A DNA stretch of 64,000 bases from Telmatactis stephensoni (taxonomy: Eukaryota > Cnidaria > Anthozoa > Actiniaria > Isophelliidae), in NCBI GenBank assembly GCA_029948255.1, contig JALIZF010001823.1:769001-833000 (forward strand). Direction: 5' to 3'. This document shows positions 33,568 to 45,729 of the stretch, piece after piece. Positions within the stretch are counted from its first letter, which is position 1. Each line of letters begins with the position of its first letter. A program made the position numbers and the translations under genes. A model generated the notes under the pieces. The model was not told where the DNA came from, searched no databases, and worked only from the letters and a program-made list of their open reading frames with translations.

Positions 33568-35965
33568 AACTAGCCGTTTCTAATAGAAAGTAAAATGCTG
33601 CGAGCAGAAAACAGCTGGTGTATCCACGTTAGCAGAACTGTTCCCCTAAAACTCACGAAAGTACACCGCTTTGTCCGATATATCAAATCTCCTGAGCGCT
33701 GTGTGACGAACACTGCTAGTTTAGTTATATATTTTCATGGAACCAAGGCTCTATTTGACCTGATGCGTTTGGTCACGTAATGGATAAAACATCTGAAACA
33801 TGAACGAAAAAATACACGATTTGCTATTGTGTCAAAAGCGTCGTTGTAGAAGTCTTTACGGCAAACAATTGAGATATATAGTGAAATAAAAAGTTGAATA
33901 AACTGGTATATTTTTGCATGTTGGAGATATCTAATAGCCATGCATGATAATAGAAGGACAAAGGCAAATACTAATAGCTGCTGACAGACAAATTGACTAA
34001 TCAGATATTCTTTGAAAAGGTCAAAAAGGTCTTTATTATTGTTAGAACTCTGACAGACTTTTAGAATCTTCTTTATTCTTCTCTAACTCCTTCGTGCTCT
34101 TCTAATCCTTCTGATTCTTCTAATCTTAGAGCCTCTAACCCTTCGGCTTATATGTGCTATAGCCCGACAGTGTTTGGGCTTCAAGTTAGACTCTGGACTT
34201 AAATTTAAGAAGCCCTTTTCCAAATCGTAGCCAGTTTAAACCTTTTATGGTAAGAATTAAGATTCCATGCATAATATTTTGGCTAATTTTGGACATCTCG
34301 CTAGAGATGGAATTTTGCCTGCCTATACCACATATAGCACACTAAAACTATAAATTTAACAACCAATGAATTAGTTTCTAATTATCACGTGGTAAATACA
34401 TTTTTCAACTGTGGATATCTTGTCGTTCAACTTTGACGCTAACTGTTGACTAAACAATTGCTAATACGGATTTTAGCATTTACCAGGAAGGATATACAGG
34501 GACATGTGGCATAGCAACATTCTAAATTCCCGGGACAACCTGCGTACGCCACACGTTACCGCATGCCCAACCTTGAACTTGCCGAGCCGCTCAAAATCCT
34601 ACTTGAACTTGAAATTCTATTTTAGGCTTATACAAGCTGAAACGCTGTAACGACGTGACTAACCAAACAACAAATCATTAATAATTAATAATATTAACTT
34701 AGCTTAAAACCGTTGTGTAACATTATGTTGCGGTTAAGTGAAGAATGCGTGAAACGGCTCGGGGAAGAGTACGAACGGGGCCAGTCATTGAAGCCTCTCC
34801 TAAAAGGGCACGAGTGAACGCACGTGTGCGTCTAGTTAATAATCAAATATAGAGATTGTACATGTGGTTATAGATATACGTTTTGAGACTAAACCGATCA
34901 GTTTAGTTCATAAATATATCTGTAGGGGAAACGTTTGGACCAGCAGCAGTAGTAAAGACCCTTTATTTGTCTGTCAACAGCTATTAGTGTTTGCCTTTAT
35001 TAGTATTATTTAATTATGTATCATATTATTTAATTATGTAGATTTTGTTATCGATTATATTTTGTTGTGTCCCCAATTAGTGCAACCTAGCGCTAGAACG
35101 ATTAGACACTTTAATAAAGATTTACTACTACTACTACTACTACTTTTCTATCATACATTATATCTCACACGCAAAAATATTCCCTGCGAATATACCAGTT
35201 TATCCAACTTTGTATTTCACTATATATCTAAATTGTTTGCTGTAAAGACCTTTACAACGGCATTATTGACACAACAAATCGTGTATTTTTTCGTTCATGT
35301 TTCAGATGTTTTATCGATTACGTGACCAATTTGATGGAACCAAGGCTGCATTTGACCTGATGCGTTTGGTCACGTAATGGATAAAACATGTGAAACATGA
35401 ACGAAAAAATACACGGTTTGTTATTGTGTCAAAAACGTCGTTGTAGAAGTCTTTACAGCAAATAATTGAGATATATAGTGAAATAAAAGCATAAACTGGT
35501 ATATTTTTGCATGTTGGAGATATCTAATAGCCATGCATGATAATAGAAGGACAAAGGCAAATATTAATACTTGCTGACAGACAAATTGACTAATCAGATA
35601 TTCTTTAAAAAGGTCAAAAAAGGTGTTTATTGTGTTATCGTTAAGCGAAGAATGCGTGAAACGGGTCGGGTCAGTTAGTTTTATAATTATTGCGAGCCGT
35701 TTGAGATTGTGTGAAAAATTGCTGTACTCAAAGTGCTAAATATTTTGAACCGTGTGTGTCCGACGCTGATCCTTGTAGTTTAATATTGAAGGTCAACTAG
35801 CAGTGTTCGTCATACAATGCACAGGAGATAGATAAGAAACATATGATATATTAGACAAAGCGGTGTACTTTCGTAAGTTTTACTGAGGGGAACAGTTCTG
35901 CTAACGTGGATACACCAGCTGTTTTCTGCCCGTAGCACTTCACTTTCTATTAGAAATGGCTAGTT
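33568..35965. mobile_element. 2.4-kb compound palindrome containing repeat R copies
   Basis: Outer arms 33568-33725 (AACTAGCCGTTTCTAATAGA) and about 35788-35965 (complement, ending TTCTATTAGAAATGGCTAGTT) are inverted. Within them R copies lie at 33728-33990 and 35330-35625 (direct) and about 34960-35335 (inverted), the last two head-to-head around 35335. The inverted copy is split by a retroposon tail (AACGATTAGACACTTTAATA then (TAC)n at 35128-35143). No coding sequence is recognised; weak similarity between frames in different R copies is explained by the repeat itself. Confidence 0.75.
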
Positions 35966-36009
35966 CAGTAATTTAACTTTGTTTCACTGAAAGTTGGGGG
36001 GTTTAGCGC

Positions 36010-36208
36010 CAGTAACCACATGGCCTCTTAGGGGCCTATTTTTGATTGATGAAAGGCGAGCTTCTTTGTAATCGCACAATCGATACGCCATCGAGCGCGC
36101 GTTCAAGAGGTTTTTCCTTGCCTTTTTCCACTAAAATATGCCATTCCTTTTGTTCATCTTACTCGCGGATTTTATTTAAAAATAGACCTCTATGAGGCCA
36201 TGTGGTTA
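36010..36208. mobile_element. ~200-bp MITE with GCCAGTAACCACATGGCCTC ends
   Basis: GCCAGTAACCACATGGCCTC TTAGGGGCCTATTTTT at the left and AAAAATAGACCTCTATGAGG CCATGTGGTTACTGGC at the right. Related single ends lie at 5771 and 16400. Homology to 5740 extends past the right end, so the true element border may be wider. Confidence 0.82.
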
Positions 36209-36239
36209 CTGGCCCCAAATCCAAATATAGATATAGACA

Positions 36240-38275
36240 GCATATGGAGAATTTGTCTGCAATCTCATTCTTCGAAATTATGTTCAAGTACCCAAATGCT
36301 GATATGTTAGCAGTCTACCTACCGCTAGAGTGTTGTGGATAATTATTTTAATCGAAGGCAATGCAGATGGAGAAATATCACGGGTCAAACTCAGGCCAAA
36401 AGCGGAGAAGGGACCAGAACCTCGTACTTTCGAGTACAATTTTGGGCGCTAAGTTCAAAAAATAAGGTAAAGCTGTTAGTAGAAGTCATTACTAACTTGT
36501 TAAAGTGTGGATTGAATGTGATAAGGACGTTATAGGCTTCTGCGATCGTCAAATAATTCGCCATGTTTACCTCAATAAAGCACTTTTTGGCTCGAAAATG
36601 TCGCATATTCAAACTCGAAATACAAGAACTTGTAGAGCGTGCACCAAAAAAATTATTAAAACATGAGCTTTTTCCATGTTTAATTTTTGTAACTCAAAGC
36701 TTTCTCGGACATAAAACGTGGTCCGCGGGTAAGATTGCAAGCAGTTTTGGAAGCGTGGTTTAAAGCACGTATTTAATACTCAAGTCAACATGCGAATTCC
36801 AGCGAGCGATTAATTCTTCAAGAATTGTATACAAAAAATGGCTTGATACGAAATGACCTCTATAAGAGCATGTATACAATTTGTCTGCGCATGTCTGTGT
36901 TTTGGGCTTGAAATCATTTGCATATCGAATGCAAGAAATTTTATGTTGACACGGAATATTTCGCTGGCTATCTTGTTCTTCAAAATTATGTTCAACTACC
37001 GAAATACTGAGACAACTAAAACATGAGCAGTCCTACCTACCGCTAGTGCGCTGTGGATAATTATCCAGATCGAAGGCACCCCAGATGGGAAAATATTTAT
37101 ACGCGTCAAAGTCAGTTAGAAAGTTGTGAGAAGGACCAGAACTCCGCACTTTCGAGTTATAATGTTGGCGTTGAATTCATGTATAAGGTAAATTAAGTAA
37201 TGGATGTCATTACCAACATGGTACTGTGTGAATTGGATCCAATAAGAGTACTCTGGACTTCATTGATTGTTGAATAATTGGCCATGTTTACTGGAATGTC
37301 GTACTTTTTCGTGCAAAATTCTTGCAATTCATTCTGAAAATTTTACATCTTTGACAGCGCCCCCCAGCAAAATTATTTAATAATACGCTTTTTCCATGCT
37401 TCGTTCTTGTAAACTAGAGCTTTCTTGCTGGAAACTCCTGGTCCCTCCATGTGATTTCAAGCAATGTTTACAGCCGGGTTCAAGCCTTGTTAAAATTGTC
37501 TAAATTCGGTAGCCTATATTTTATAATCTGCAACATTTATCTAGAAGTTAATGACCTATTTTTATACATGGTGAGGCATACAGTTTGTGCCGTATGAAGC
37601 AGCGTTTTATACTTTATAAAAGAGCAATAAATTCATCGCTGAAATTTGCATGCAAACAACGTGCTTGGAAACACGTTCACAAAAATGCTTTAGATCACAT
37701 GTAGGGACCACGAGTTTGGACTAAAAAAGCTCAGTTTTGCAAGAAAGAAACGTGGAAAAAGCGAATTATTAAATAAATTTGCTGGGGGGCGCAGTCTAAG
37801 ATGTAAAATTTTGAAAGTGAGTTGCAAGAATTTTGAGCGAAAAAGTATGATATTCCAGTAAACATGGCTAATTATTCAACGATCGATGGAGTCTAAAATA
37901 CCCTTATCGGGTCTAATGTACACAGTAACTTGTTGTTAATGGCTTCCACTGCTTAACGTACCTTACATATAAATTTAGCGCCCACAATATTACTCGAAAG
38001 TGCGGAGTTCTGGTTCTTCTCACAACTTTCTACTGACTTTGACGCGTGATATTTTCCCATCTGGGGTGCCTTCGAACTGGATAATTATCCACAGCGCACC
38101 AACGGTAGGTAGACTGCATATGTTTCAGTTGTGTTAGTATTTCGGTAGTTGAACATAATTTTGAAGAACGAGATATCCAGCCAAATATTCCGTGTCAACA
38201 TAAAATTTCTTGCATTCGATATGCAAATGAATTTCAAGCCTAAAACACAGACATGCGCAGACAAATTGTATACAT
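36240..38275. mobile_element. Foldback element with direct and inverted copies
   Basis: 36865-37560 and about 37600-38275 are long inverted arms (landmarks ACCTACCGCTAG, GTGGATAATTATCC, GCATTCGATATGCAAATG, GACATGCGCAGACAAATTGT). 36300-36850 is a degenerate direct copy of the left arm. Matching short frames near both ends (MNIILKN...FRVNIKFLAFDMQM) are the same sequence in inverted copies and not evidence for a gene. Confidence 0.85.
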
Positions 38276-38285
38276 GCTGTATAAC

Positions 38286-38790
38286 ATGGAATCTATGGGA
38301 GTACGTGGGAGTCTATGGAAGTACGTGGGAGTCTATCGGAGTACGTGGGAGTCTATGGAAGTACGTGGGAGTCTATGGGAGTACGTGAGAGTCTATGGGA
38401 GTATACGGGAGTCTATGGGAGTACGTGGGAGTCTATGGGAGTACGCAGGAGTCTATGGGAGTACGAGGGAGTCTATTGGAGTACGTGGGAGTCTATGGGA
38501 GTATACGGGAGTCTATGGGAGTATGCGTGAGTCTATGGGAGTACGCAGGAGTCTGTGGGAGTACGTGGGAGTCTATGGGAGTACACAGGAATCTATGGGA
38601 GTCTATGGGAGTACGTGGGAGTCTATGGGAGTACGTGGGAGTCTATGGGAATACGTGGGAGTCTATGGGAGTACGCAGGAGTCTATGGGAGTACGTGGGA
38701 GTCTATGGGAGTACGTGGGAGTCTATGGGAGTACGTGGGAGTCTATGGGAGTACGTGGGAGTCTACGGGAGTACTAGAGAATATAGGAGA
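38286..38790. repeat. 20-bp minisatellite, about 25 copies
   Basis: Units GAGTCTATGGGAGTACGTGG with GTACGCAG, GTATACGG and GTACACAG variants. Starts within about 10 bp of the end of the foldback element. The ESMGVRGSLWEY frames are by-products. Confidence 0.95.
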
Positions 38791-40027
38791 AAATCTCAGG
38801 AGTTTTCAAGTACCATAAGTGAAGTAACTACCCATGTTTACCGTTAATTATCTCCGTTAAATGCATGGATACCCCCCAATTTTTTTCCATAAATCAAAAC
38901 CCCTCTAAAAGGTCTACAAGAAAAATGTAGAGAAATTGAATTAAAATTAGGTCTCAATTAGTGGCCCCCGTCCTTAACGATCCAAAAAAGTCTGAGTTCT
39001 TTGTTTATAAGACTTATGGACGATTTCAATTTTACCGAGCAAGTTGTAAACATGGATTCTGAGAACTCGATTATTATTCTTGTATCACGGTACTTTTCTC
39101 CTAGTTTTCTTCTGAAAGGTTTATTTTAATTTGTATTCTTGGGTTTCATGTGACGTCATCGAAAATATTCATGCCTCATATTGAGCACATAAAGTTAAGC
39201 CTTAAGTATGTTGCTTATATGCCTAACAGAAGTTTTTCTTGAGTATTTGAGAAACTTTCCTTGCTTGGTTCTCGAGTTATCAAAGGTAAAACCTATGTCA
39301 CGCAACACTGTCAAGCGTTTTCCTATGAACGTAAAACTTTGAAATAGTTAGAAGTAAACACACATTTGGCTTGCTGTATGAATAAAAGTATTGTTTACTG
39401 AGTTTCTGTATCAAAATACATGATAAGGTTGTTATTTTTACATGATTTTGCCAATTATATTTATTGTCCGCCATGTTGGTGTCCCAAAGTGGGACACCAA
39501 TATGGCGGCGCCATACATTTCTTTGTAATAACTGGCTTTGTGAAATTGTCGATATCTTTGCATCACAACATCTTTTGGACTCAAAATTCGCTGGAGTTAT
39601 AAAGGTGTTCCTCCTCTTTAAGCAGATGTGTCTGATTTTACTCAGGGATGAGAGATTCGCTGTCATTTTGATGACCTGTGGAAGGACACCAACTGCGAAG
39701 TGCCATACATTTCTTACTAAAGATTCGGCACTTCAAAAATTAATATCTTCGCAGAAAAAGCTCGTTTCAATTTCAAAATTTGTGAAGTTACATAGTTTTA
39801 CTTGCTCTTTATAGTGATATTATTTTTATTTCACTAAGGGCTTTTTAAATTTTTCGATGACGTAGGTGAAACCCAAGAATTGTTAAAATTACCAAATGCT
39901 ATTAAATAAATTTTGAATAAGTCTTTCTATGTTGGGTGACTTGAGTTAAGCTTATTTCTAGTGATCTTAGATGTCGACTGACAGTTTTAGCCTGCTTCTG
40001 CAGTGTATTCAAATTGAATAATAAAAA
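38791..40027. other. Spacer with a recurring hairpin element
   Basis: CCGCCATGTTGGTGTCCCAA and GGGACACCAATATGGCGG at about 39470-39509 form a hairpin related to those at 19117 and 51972. The surrounding 39290-39740 also resembles 51790-52100 (GTCACGCAA, ACATTTCTTACTAAA). No gene recognised. Confidence 0.55.
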
Positions 40028-40211
40028 GGTTAACGCACTCTTTGCTCGTGAATTATCGGGATTTTATCTTCACTCGTTTACTAACAATGAACTCGAAATT
40101 TTTTCATACTGCACTCGGCTAACGCCTCGTGCAGTATTTAAAATTTCTCGTTCATTGTTAGCAAACTCGTGAAGATAAATCCCGATAATTCACTCGCTGA
40201 GTGCGTTAACC
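40028..40211. mobile_element. 184-bp MITE
   Basis: GGTTAACGCACTC...GAGTGCGTTAACC, with inner arms GAATTATCGGGATTT / AAATCCCGATAATTC and AACAATGAACGAGAAA-type pairs. Almost fully palindromic. Confidence 0.88.
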
Positions 40212-40634
40212 TCTAATTAACAGACAGTAGTCCAATGGGCAATGTACACCACGAAACCACGTGATCTCGGAGCTGTGTAAAAACAACCTCACACCTAACA
40301 AAGCATGTCACAACTTTCAACTTATCATCATTTTCTTGTTATTTACGTTATTTCTAATCCTAGCTAGTAGTATTTAGTACTATGTTCTAATTTCCGGCTA
40401 TGTTCTTTAACTTTCGCGAAGTGGTTGAATTTTAAAATGCAAATTGCCCATTTTACGCTACGTTATGAATACCGAAACGCATTTCTGCTGTGTTTGTGCT
40501 ATTATTCTCTCGTTTTACATCGAACACATTTCTTTTTATTTAAAAAATAGTTTTTATTCCATGAATAGAGAATACTAAAATAATTTTTGAGCAAGAGAAT
40601 TTAAGCAAGGGAATTTAAGATCGTGTTCCAATTT
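40212..40634. other. Spacer, nothing recognised
   Basis: AT-rich sequence between two elements. Confidence 0.4.
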
Positions 40635-42537
40635 CATCATCTATTTCGAGATACAGAGATACAGAGATACAAAGATACAAAGATACATCTTTCGTTCTCT
40701 TTCTTCGTCATCTTTCAAAATGGCTTAAAAAAAACTCGAGACGAATATTCGGAAAAGATATCTCGATAAAGATTTCAACTGAAACATTCGCCTGACGAAA
40801 ACTCATTCTCCCAGTTATGCCGCCAATATTCTTTCGCCGTCGGGATGCAATATCAAAAAGCTTTTCAAATTATTCTGTCAACACACTGACACGTTTTTAA
40901 TTAATTTATTCATAATAATGACTAAAAATGAGGTTATTTACAGTAACTCAATAAATAATCAAGTAAAATAACTGTAACGTCACTGTAAATATATAAAAAA
41001 AAAATATATCAGTTTTAAATTTTATTTGTAGTAAATGATTAATATTCATGGCAAAAATCAAAAACTAAACAAACCACCTTCCAGCAACCAACAGTGCACT
41101 ATGCAGCCATGCCGCCAGACGTCTCGGAATCCTTCTATTTGACCTTCCTTGACGAACATCCTCGCGTCCAAAAGTGCTGCAGCTGTCGAAGGCCCTTCAG
41201 GAGAGACGTTGGAGCACCTTACGATATCATAATTTTCCACAAAGAATTCAGAGAATACAAAGATAAAGACGGCATTACCCAATGCCCCGTGGAAAAAAAA
41301 CCCGGCTTATTACCACGTCAATAAAGAATGTATCTCTAGAAGAAACGCAAACTTCCAAAGCACTACCGATCTAGTGATTGAACCTAAGATAATGATGAAT
41401 TTGTGTCAAAGTCATTTTCATTTCCTTGAACAGCACATTGATTACATATTTTGATTTAATTCAAGTTGACTTACTTTTTTGATAATGAACAAATGAAAAA
41501 GGCGGGAAAAACTCTCACCAGAAATTAATGTCAAAGGAAACAAGGAAAAACTCGGAAATAAACTTAACTGACGCCAAACGGTAGTTTAGCGTTATTTGGT
41601 CCCTGTTATCCTGTATAAACTACAAGAAGAAAGCTCAAAAGAAGTGAAAATATACGCTCAATCACAATTCCAGCACTGAATTGAACACGAAGCACGACAC
41701 AACTGGTTGACGCATGCGCTACACTCTCTCGTACCAGTCCCTCACGACATAGGCTGATGACGAAATAGAATTCGATTAATAATGAAATAATTATAGAAAC
41801 TGAAACTTGATAAGTAAACGGAATAATTTAATCATTTTTTGCACATGATATACCTTTTTTTGATTATATTTTACTATCATAACATATAGAAAACGTTAAA
41901 ACGAATCTTTTCCCACTTAATCGATTATTGACACCCCATTATGAAACCTGTTGTTCCAATTTGCCAAATCCCAGGATAGCTGACGTCTGGGCTTTTAATT
42001 CGTCGTTGTGATGAGACGCCTTTCTAATATTTTAGATTTTATCAACAATTTTTGGTCGCTATTTTCTATTTATTTGTTTAGTTTTTGATTTTTGCCATGA
42101 ATATTAATCATTTACTACGAATAAAATTTAAAAATGATATATTTTTTTCTATATATTTACAGTGACGTTACAGTTATTTTACTTGATTATTTATTAAGTT
42201 ACTGTAAATAACCTAATTTTTAGTCATTATTATGAATAAATTAATTAAAAACGTGTCAGTGTGTTGACAGAATAATTTGAAAAGCTTTTTGATATTGCAT
42301 CCCGACGGCGAAAGAATATTGGCGGCATAACTGAGAGAATGAGTTTTCGTCAGGCGAATGTTTCAGTTGAAATCTTTATCGAGATATCTTTTCCGAATTA
42401 TTCGTCTCGAGTTTTTTTTAAGCCATTTTGAAAGATGACGAAGAAAGAGAACGAAAGATGTATCCTTGTATCTTTGTATCTCTGTATCTTTGTATCTCTG
42501 TATCTCTGTATCTCGAAATAGATGATGCCCATGGCAA
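40635..42537. mobile_element. 1.9-kb element with ~440-bp terminal inverted repeats
   Basis: 40635-41073 and 42073-42537 are reverse complements at high identity, beginning CATCATCTATTTCGAGATAC. A subterminal tandem AGATACAGAGATACAAAGAT differs slightly in copy number between ends. The 1.0-kb interior carries a decayed zinc-binding coding fragment (41079-41454). Confidence 0.9.
41079..41454 (+). pseudogene. Frameshifted zinc-binding domain fragment
   Basis: The first part encodes CCSCRRPFRRDVG, PPYD-like GAPYDIIIFHKEFREYKD and a PVEKK end. A run of eight A's at about 41291-41298 then shifts the frame by one, after which PAYYHVNKECISRR and a helical tail ending in FLEQHIDYIF follow. CxxC plus YYH...C gives a CCHC-type zinc site. 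Similar Cys/His domains occur in transposon-encoded proteins of invertebrates, but I cannot name the family. It sits inside the long-TIR element and is probably that element's cargo or remnant gene. Confidence 0.6.
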
Positions 42538-42547
42538 TGCATCCTTG

Positions 42548-43167
42548 GGGACCCAGGGCGAAAGGGGAGGGGAAGGACCGGAGGGGGAGGGGGAGGGGGA
42601 AGGAAAGGAAAAGGGGAAAAGGACACCCTGGGCGTTTGACTACCCCAAACCATTTCCAATGGCAAAACTTAATCCTATTAGGAATATACCACGTAAACAA
42701 GATCATATAACAAAAATATCTGGCACATCTCAATTAACGCTTGGATGCTATGACAGTTTAACATGTTTGTGTGTCAAGTTCTGCACACCGAGATCAGGCA
42801 AAATTTGGTATTAAAGTCAAACTTTTCCCGAATCCTGTGGGTAGCTTTGCAAACACATCTTGTTTCTGAATAATTCTCGATACAACCAGCTTCTGTTTCT
42901 GTTTAAGGTGTTCACGTGTCCGCTCGCTTTGTTTAAGAGGTGTTGCAATGCGTGGGGTCAACTTGTTTACTTGTAATTTTAGATGCATCGAGCTCAACCG
43001 CACAAATGCTTCTGATTGGCCTCATTATAATTAAATTATAATGAGGCCAATCAGAGAGAGGATTATGTTTTGCCTTTGGAAATGGTTTGGGGTAGTCAAA
43101 CGCCCAGGGCGTCCTTTTCCCCTTTCCCTTTCCTTCCCCCTCCCCCTCCCCCTTCGCCCTGGGTCCC
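42548..43167. mobile_element. GGACCCAGGGCG element carrying a RecQ fragment
   Basis: Inverted ends GGGGACCCAGGGCGAAAGGG with a polypurine run and GGGCGTTTGACTACCCCAAA (42548-42690), and their complement (about 43050-43167). Inside, 43010-43060 is a palindrome GATTGGCCTCATTATAATTA / TAATTATAATGAGGCCAATC. The same layout recurs at 53183-53779. Confidence 0.85.
42794..43003 (-). pseudogene. RecQ-like helicase N-terminal fragment
   Basis: A 69-codon minus frame contains KQKLVVSRIIQKQDVFAKLP followed by TGFGKSLTLIP. This is the Q-motif/Walker A region (LPTGFGKS) of RecQ-family DNA helicases. Everything after motif I is missing. The sequence just upstream (TGCGTGGGGTCAACTTG) is shared with the second element at 53380-53430, so the fragment belongs to the element and not to a host gene. 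Confidence 0.7.
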
Positions 43168-43357
43168 TGAGGATGAGGGTAACTTCTCACATGGAGAAAA
43201 ACAAAGACATGGTTTCACTTTTCAGAGGAGATATTTTACGAAATTCCGAGCTGGCAAGTTGGTAGACGGCGGGCGGCTGATCGACAACCTCACGACAAGC
43301 TCGATGTTCAAGTTTTCAAAACGAAAAAGTGAGCCTCTTCAAGTTCGTAAGACCATT

Positions 43358-43650
43358 AAAATGGTAAAATAAAATGTGTTCTGCTAATGGAAAGCTGTTT
43401 AAAAAGCGAACTTTTTATGAAATGTAAGTTATATGCTAAAACGGTGACAAAACTGTTCATTGCAAGAGCGGCCGAGACACGAGCGGGTTGGTACTACTTG
43501 ATAGTTTCGTGTCTAAAACCTGCACTCTCAAAAATATACAAATAAGAAAAATGGTAAAATAAAATGTGTTCTACTAATGGAAAGCTGTTTAAAAAGTGAA
43601 CTTTTTATGAAATGTAAGTTATATGCTAAAACGCTGACTCGAGAGACAAA
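43358..43650 (+). repeat. ~95-bp tandem duplication
   Basis: AAAATGGTAAAATAAAATGT through GTAAGTTATATGCTAAAACG occurs at 43358-43452 and 43549-43643 with few changes. A looser similarity (GGAGATATTTTRCSAAATTC) links 43225 and 43819. No gene recognised. Confidence 0.85.
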
Positions 43651-44644
43651 ACTCTCATCTTTTTTAGCGGACTTTCTGGTTCGGAAGCCGGCGTCTCAAC
43701 TGAAAGTTTGAGGCACATTTTAAAGTGTTTAACAAAAGTCACAGCTCTTTTTTTTACTGCTTATCAATCCTTAATTCTTAAAGACCAACTCAGGCACGTC
43801 TTTTTAATTTTTTTCGGGAGAGATATTTTGCCAAATTCTGGTCTCACGCTCGGACTCGGCGACACGGTCATCGTCTTCCATTGGGCGTGGCGAGTTTGAT
43901 TTCACAAGCAAGGATGTCGTGCTGCCTCGCGTAAAAGTTTTGCGAGTGAAACCAAACCAACTGAAAAAGAGAAAAAAAAAATACTTGTATGTTTTCAAAA
44001 AAAGTTTTATGCTCATTCCAAAAAGCAGTTGAATGAATTTCGTAGTTGGGACAGAGCCGAAAGCTTAGAAAAGCGGGAAACAAGTGAGTCTCGTTATCGA
44101 AACGAGCTATCGAAACAAGGTCTAGCTCTGCTTTTAATTACGTGTACGAAAGCTTTTAATTCTTTAATTTTTTGTTCTATATATTGATCAAGTACAAAAT
44201 TGCAGTTTTGAATTACATTTTGTTTCTCTGCCTTTTTTCTTCACTCTCTAAACTTTTGAATTAGGCTTTTGAAAGTGCATTTACTCGAACAAAACTCCGC
44301 AAAATTATGAGCTTGCGTAATTTTATTCGCGTAATTTATATTCTTTGATTTGTGAAATTGACATTAATTACCATAAATTATTTACCTTTTATTAATCAAG
44401 AGCAAGATCATTATCTTCAAAACAAGTAAATTTAACAGTGACAAATGAGACATCCATAATGTTCAGGGATCCCCACACCAGAGAAAATATCAACTCAGAT
44501 GTAGTCATACTTCAAATGTCTATAAGTATAATCTCTCAGTTTCAGTTGGGTACCACTGAAATATACAACCTTCTGACATACTATATTTTCAGTGGTGTGT
44601 GATAAAAAATTGCAATCAAAAATAATTAATTGTATTATACTAAC
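43651..44644. other. Spacer
   Basis: AT-rich; no exon recognised. A short hairpin ACCACTGAAATATA...TATTTTCAGTGGT lies at about 44551-44595. Confidence 0.4.
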
Positions 44645-45021
44645 CGGTTGGAGAGATTTGCGAACCACTTTTTTGACACTCTTAGTGAAGGATCGCTTTG
44701 TTCTTCTGGGATTGTTCCTCTTGAAAGGCCAAATACGGTGCAGTGCATTAGCTCCCAAGGGTTTGCTTTTAGTTGTGCAGTAGCAGCAGGAATATTAATA
44801 CAATACCATTGAAGCACTTCATGTTCAACAGGAAGGCCCGTGCAGGAAGATCAGTAGTTGTTAGAAATAACATACCCTTATATGTTGACATACCGAACCC
44901 ATCTTTAACCTGAACACCTAAAAATAGAAAAGTTATTTAGTTGATATACATTATTCTCAAATTATACACTTCACTAAGAGGATAATTAATTCAGTGCACA
45001 TGATACTATGTTGCAATGTTA

Positions 45022-45152
45022 GGGGTTGTTTATATGGAGCCGAGTGTCCCTGCTAGGAGGGATAACTCTTTTGTTTTCTTTTCCCTGGGGGATACAAAAG
45101 AAAGGAGTTATCCCTCCCAGCAGGGACAACTCGGCTCCATATAAACAGCCCC
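45022..45152. mobile_element. 131-bp palindromic MITE (tnp2 gene, intron 4)
   Basis: GGGGTTGTTTATATGGAGCC and GGCTCCATATAAACAGCCCC, with inner arms AGGGATAACTCTTTTGT / AAAGGAGTTATCCCT. The left neighbour is TTA, the right is TTC. Confidence 0.88.
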
Positions 45153-45197
45153 TTCGGCTCATGAACCAGCTTAGATGTCGAACTTTATTAGTGGCCT

Positions 45198-45366
45198 CAA
45201 ATCTAATAGATGCATTTTGTCAATGAGAAGTGCAGCATCTGAAGTAAATAAATTCAACTGATTTAAATAAGTATCAAAGAGAGAAATAGAAGTTGAATTC
45301 GATCTTTCAAATTCTTATGGTTCAGATGCTGCACTTCTCATTTACAAAATGCAACAATTAGATTTG
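45198..45366. mobile_element. 169-bp inverted-repeat element (tnp2 gene, intron 4)
   Basis: CAAATCTAATAGATGCATTT...GAGAAGTGCAGCATCTGAA pairs with TTCAGATGCTGCACTTCTC...AAAATGCAACAATTAGATTTG. Confidence 0.85.
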
Positions 45367-45622
45367 TGCAGCAAAAGTTTGATGTATTACACTGCATGGG
45401 CCTAAATTCAACTTATTTTGTTGGCAATTAATAATTGCAAGTTAACAGCATTAACAACACTAAATGGCAAATCTGTATCATTTTTTATCTTCATAACAGA
45501 TTGAAGTGTCTGAAAAGTTATTGCATCATGTATTCACAATTATATGATTATTTGACAAATGCATAATGATAAATGATAACTCATCTTATTACTTCTTTCA
45601 AATAATAAAGAGAATGGTGAAG

Positions 45623-45729
45623 AGTACAAACACTAAAAGTGTGCAAATTCTATTGTTTTCTATTGTTTAATTGGTGCTATTTAGTACTAAATTGTGAAAA
45701 GTATTGCACTGACTTTTAGTGTTTGTACT
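45623..45729. mobile_element. 107-bp inverted-repeat element (tnp2 gene, intron 4)
   Basis: AGTACAAACACTAAAAGTGT at the left and ACTTTTAGTGTTTGTACT at the right. One end (TTTAGTGTTTGTACTCTAT) also occurs at about 32947. Confidence 0.75.

Noticed and set aside
36810..36995. Frame matching 38149-38270 (MNIILKN...FLAFDMQM)
   Set aside because: The two are the inverted arms of the same foldback element.
38149..38847. ESMGVRGSLWEY repeat proteins
   Set aside because: Translations of the 20-bp minisatellite in overlapping frames.
42363..42814. Overlapping frames with RGEGPEGEGEGEGKE and PFPFLPPPPPPP
   Set aside because: Translation of the polypurine/polypyrimidine ends of the GGACCCAGGGCG element.
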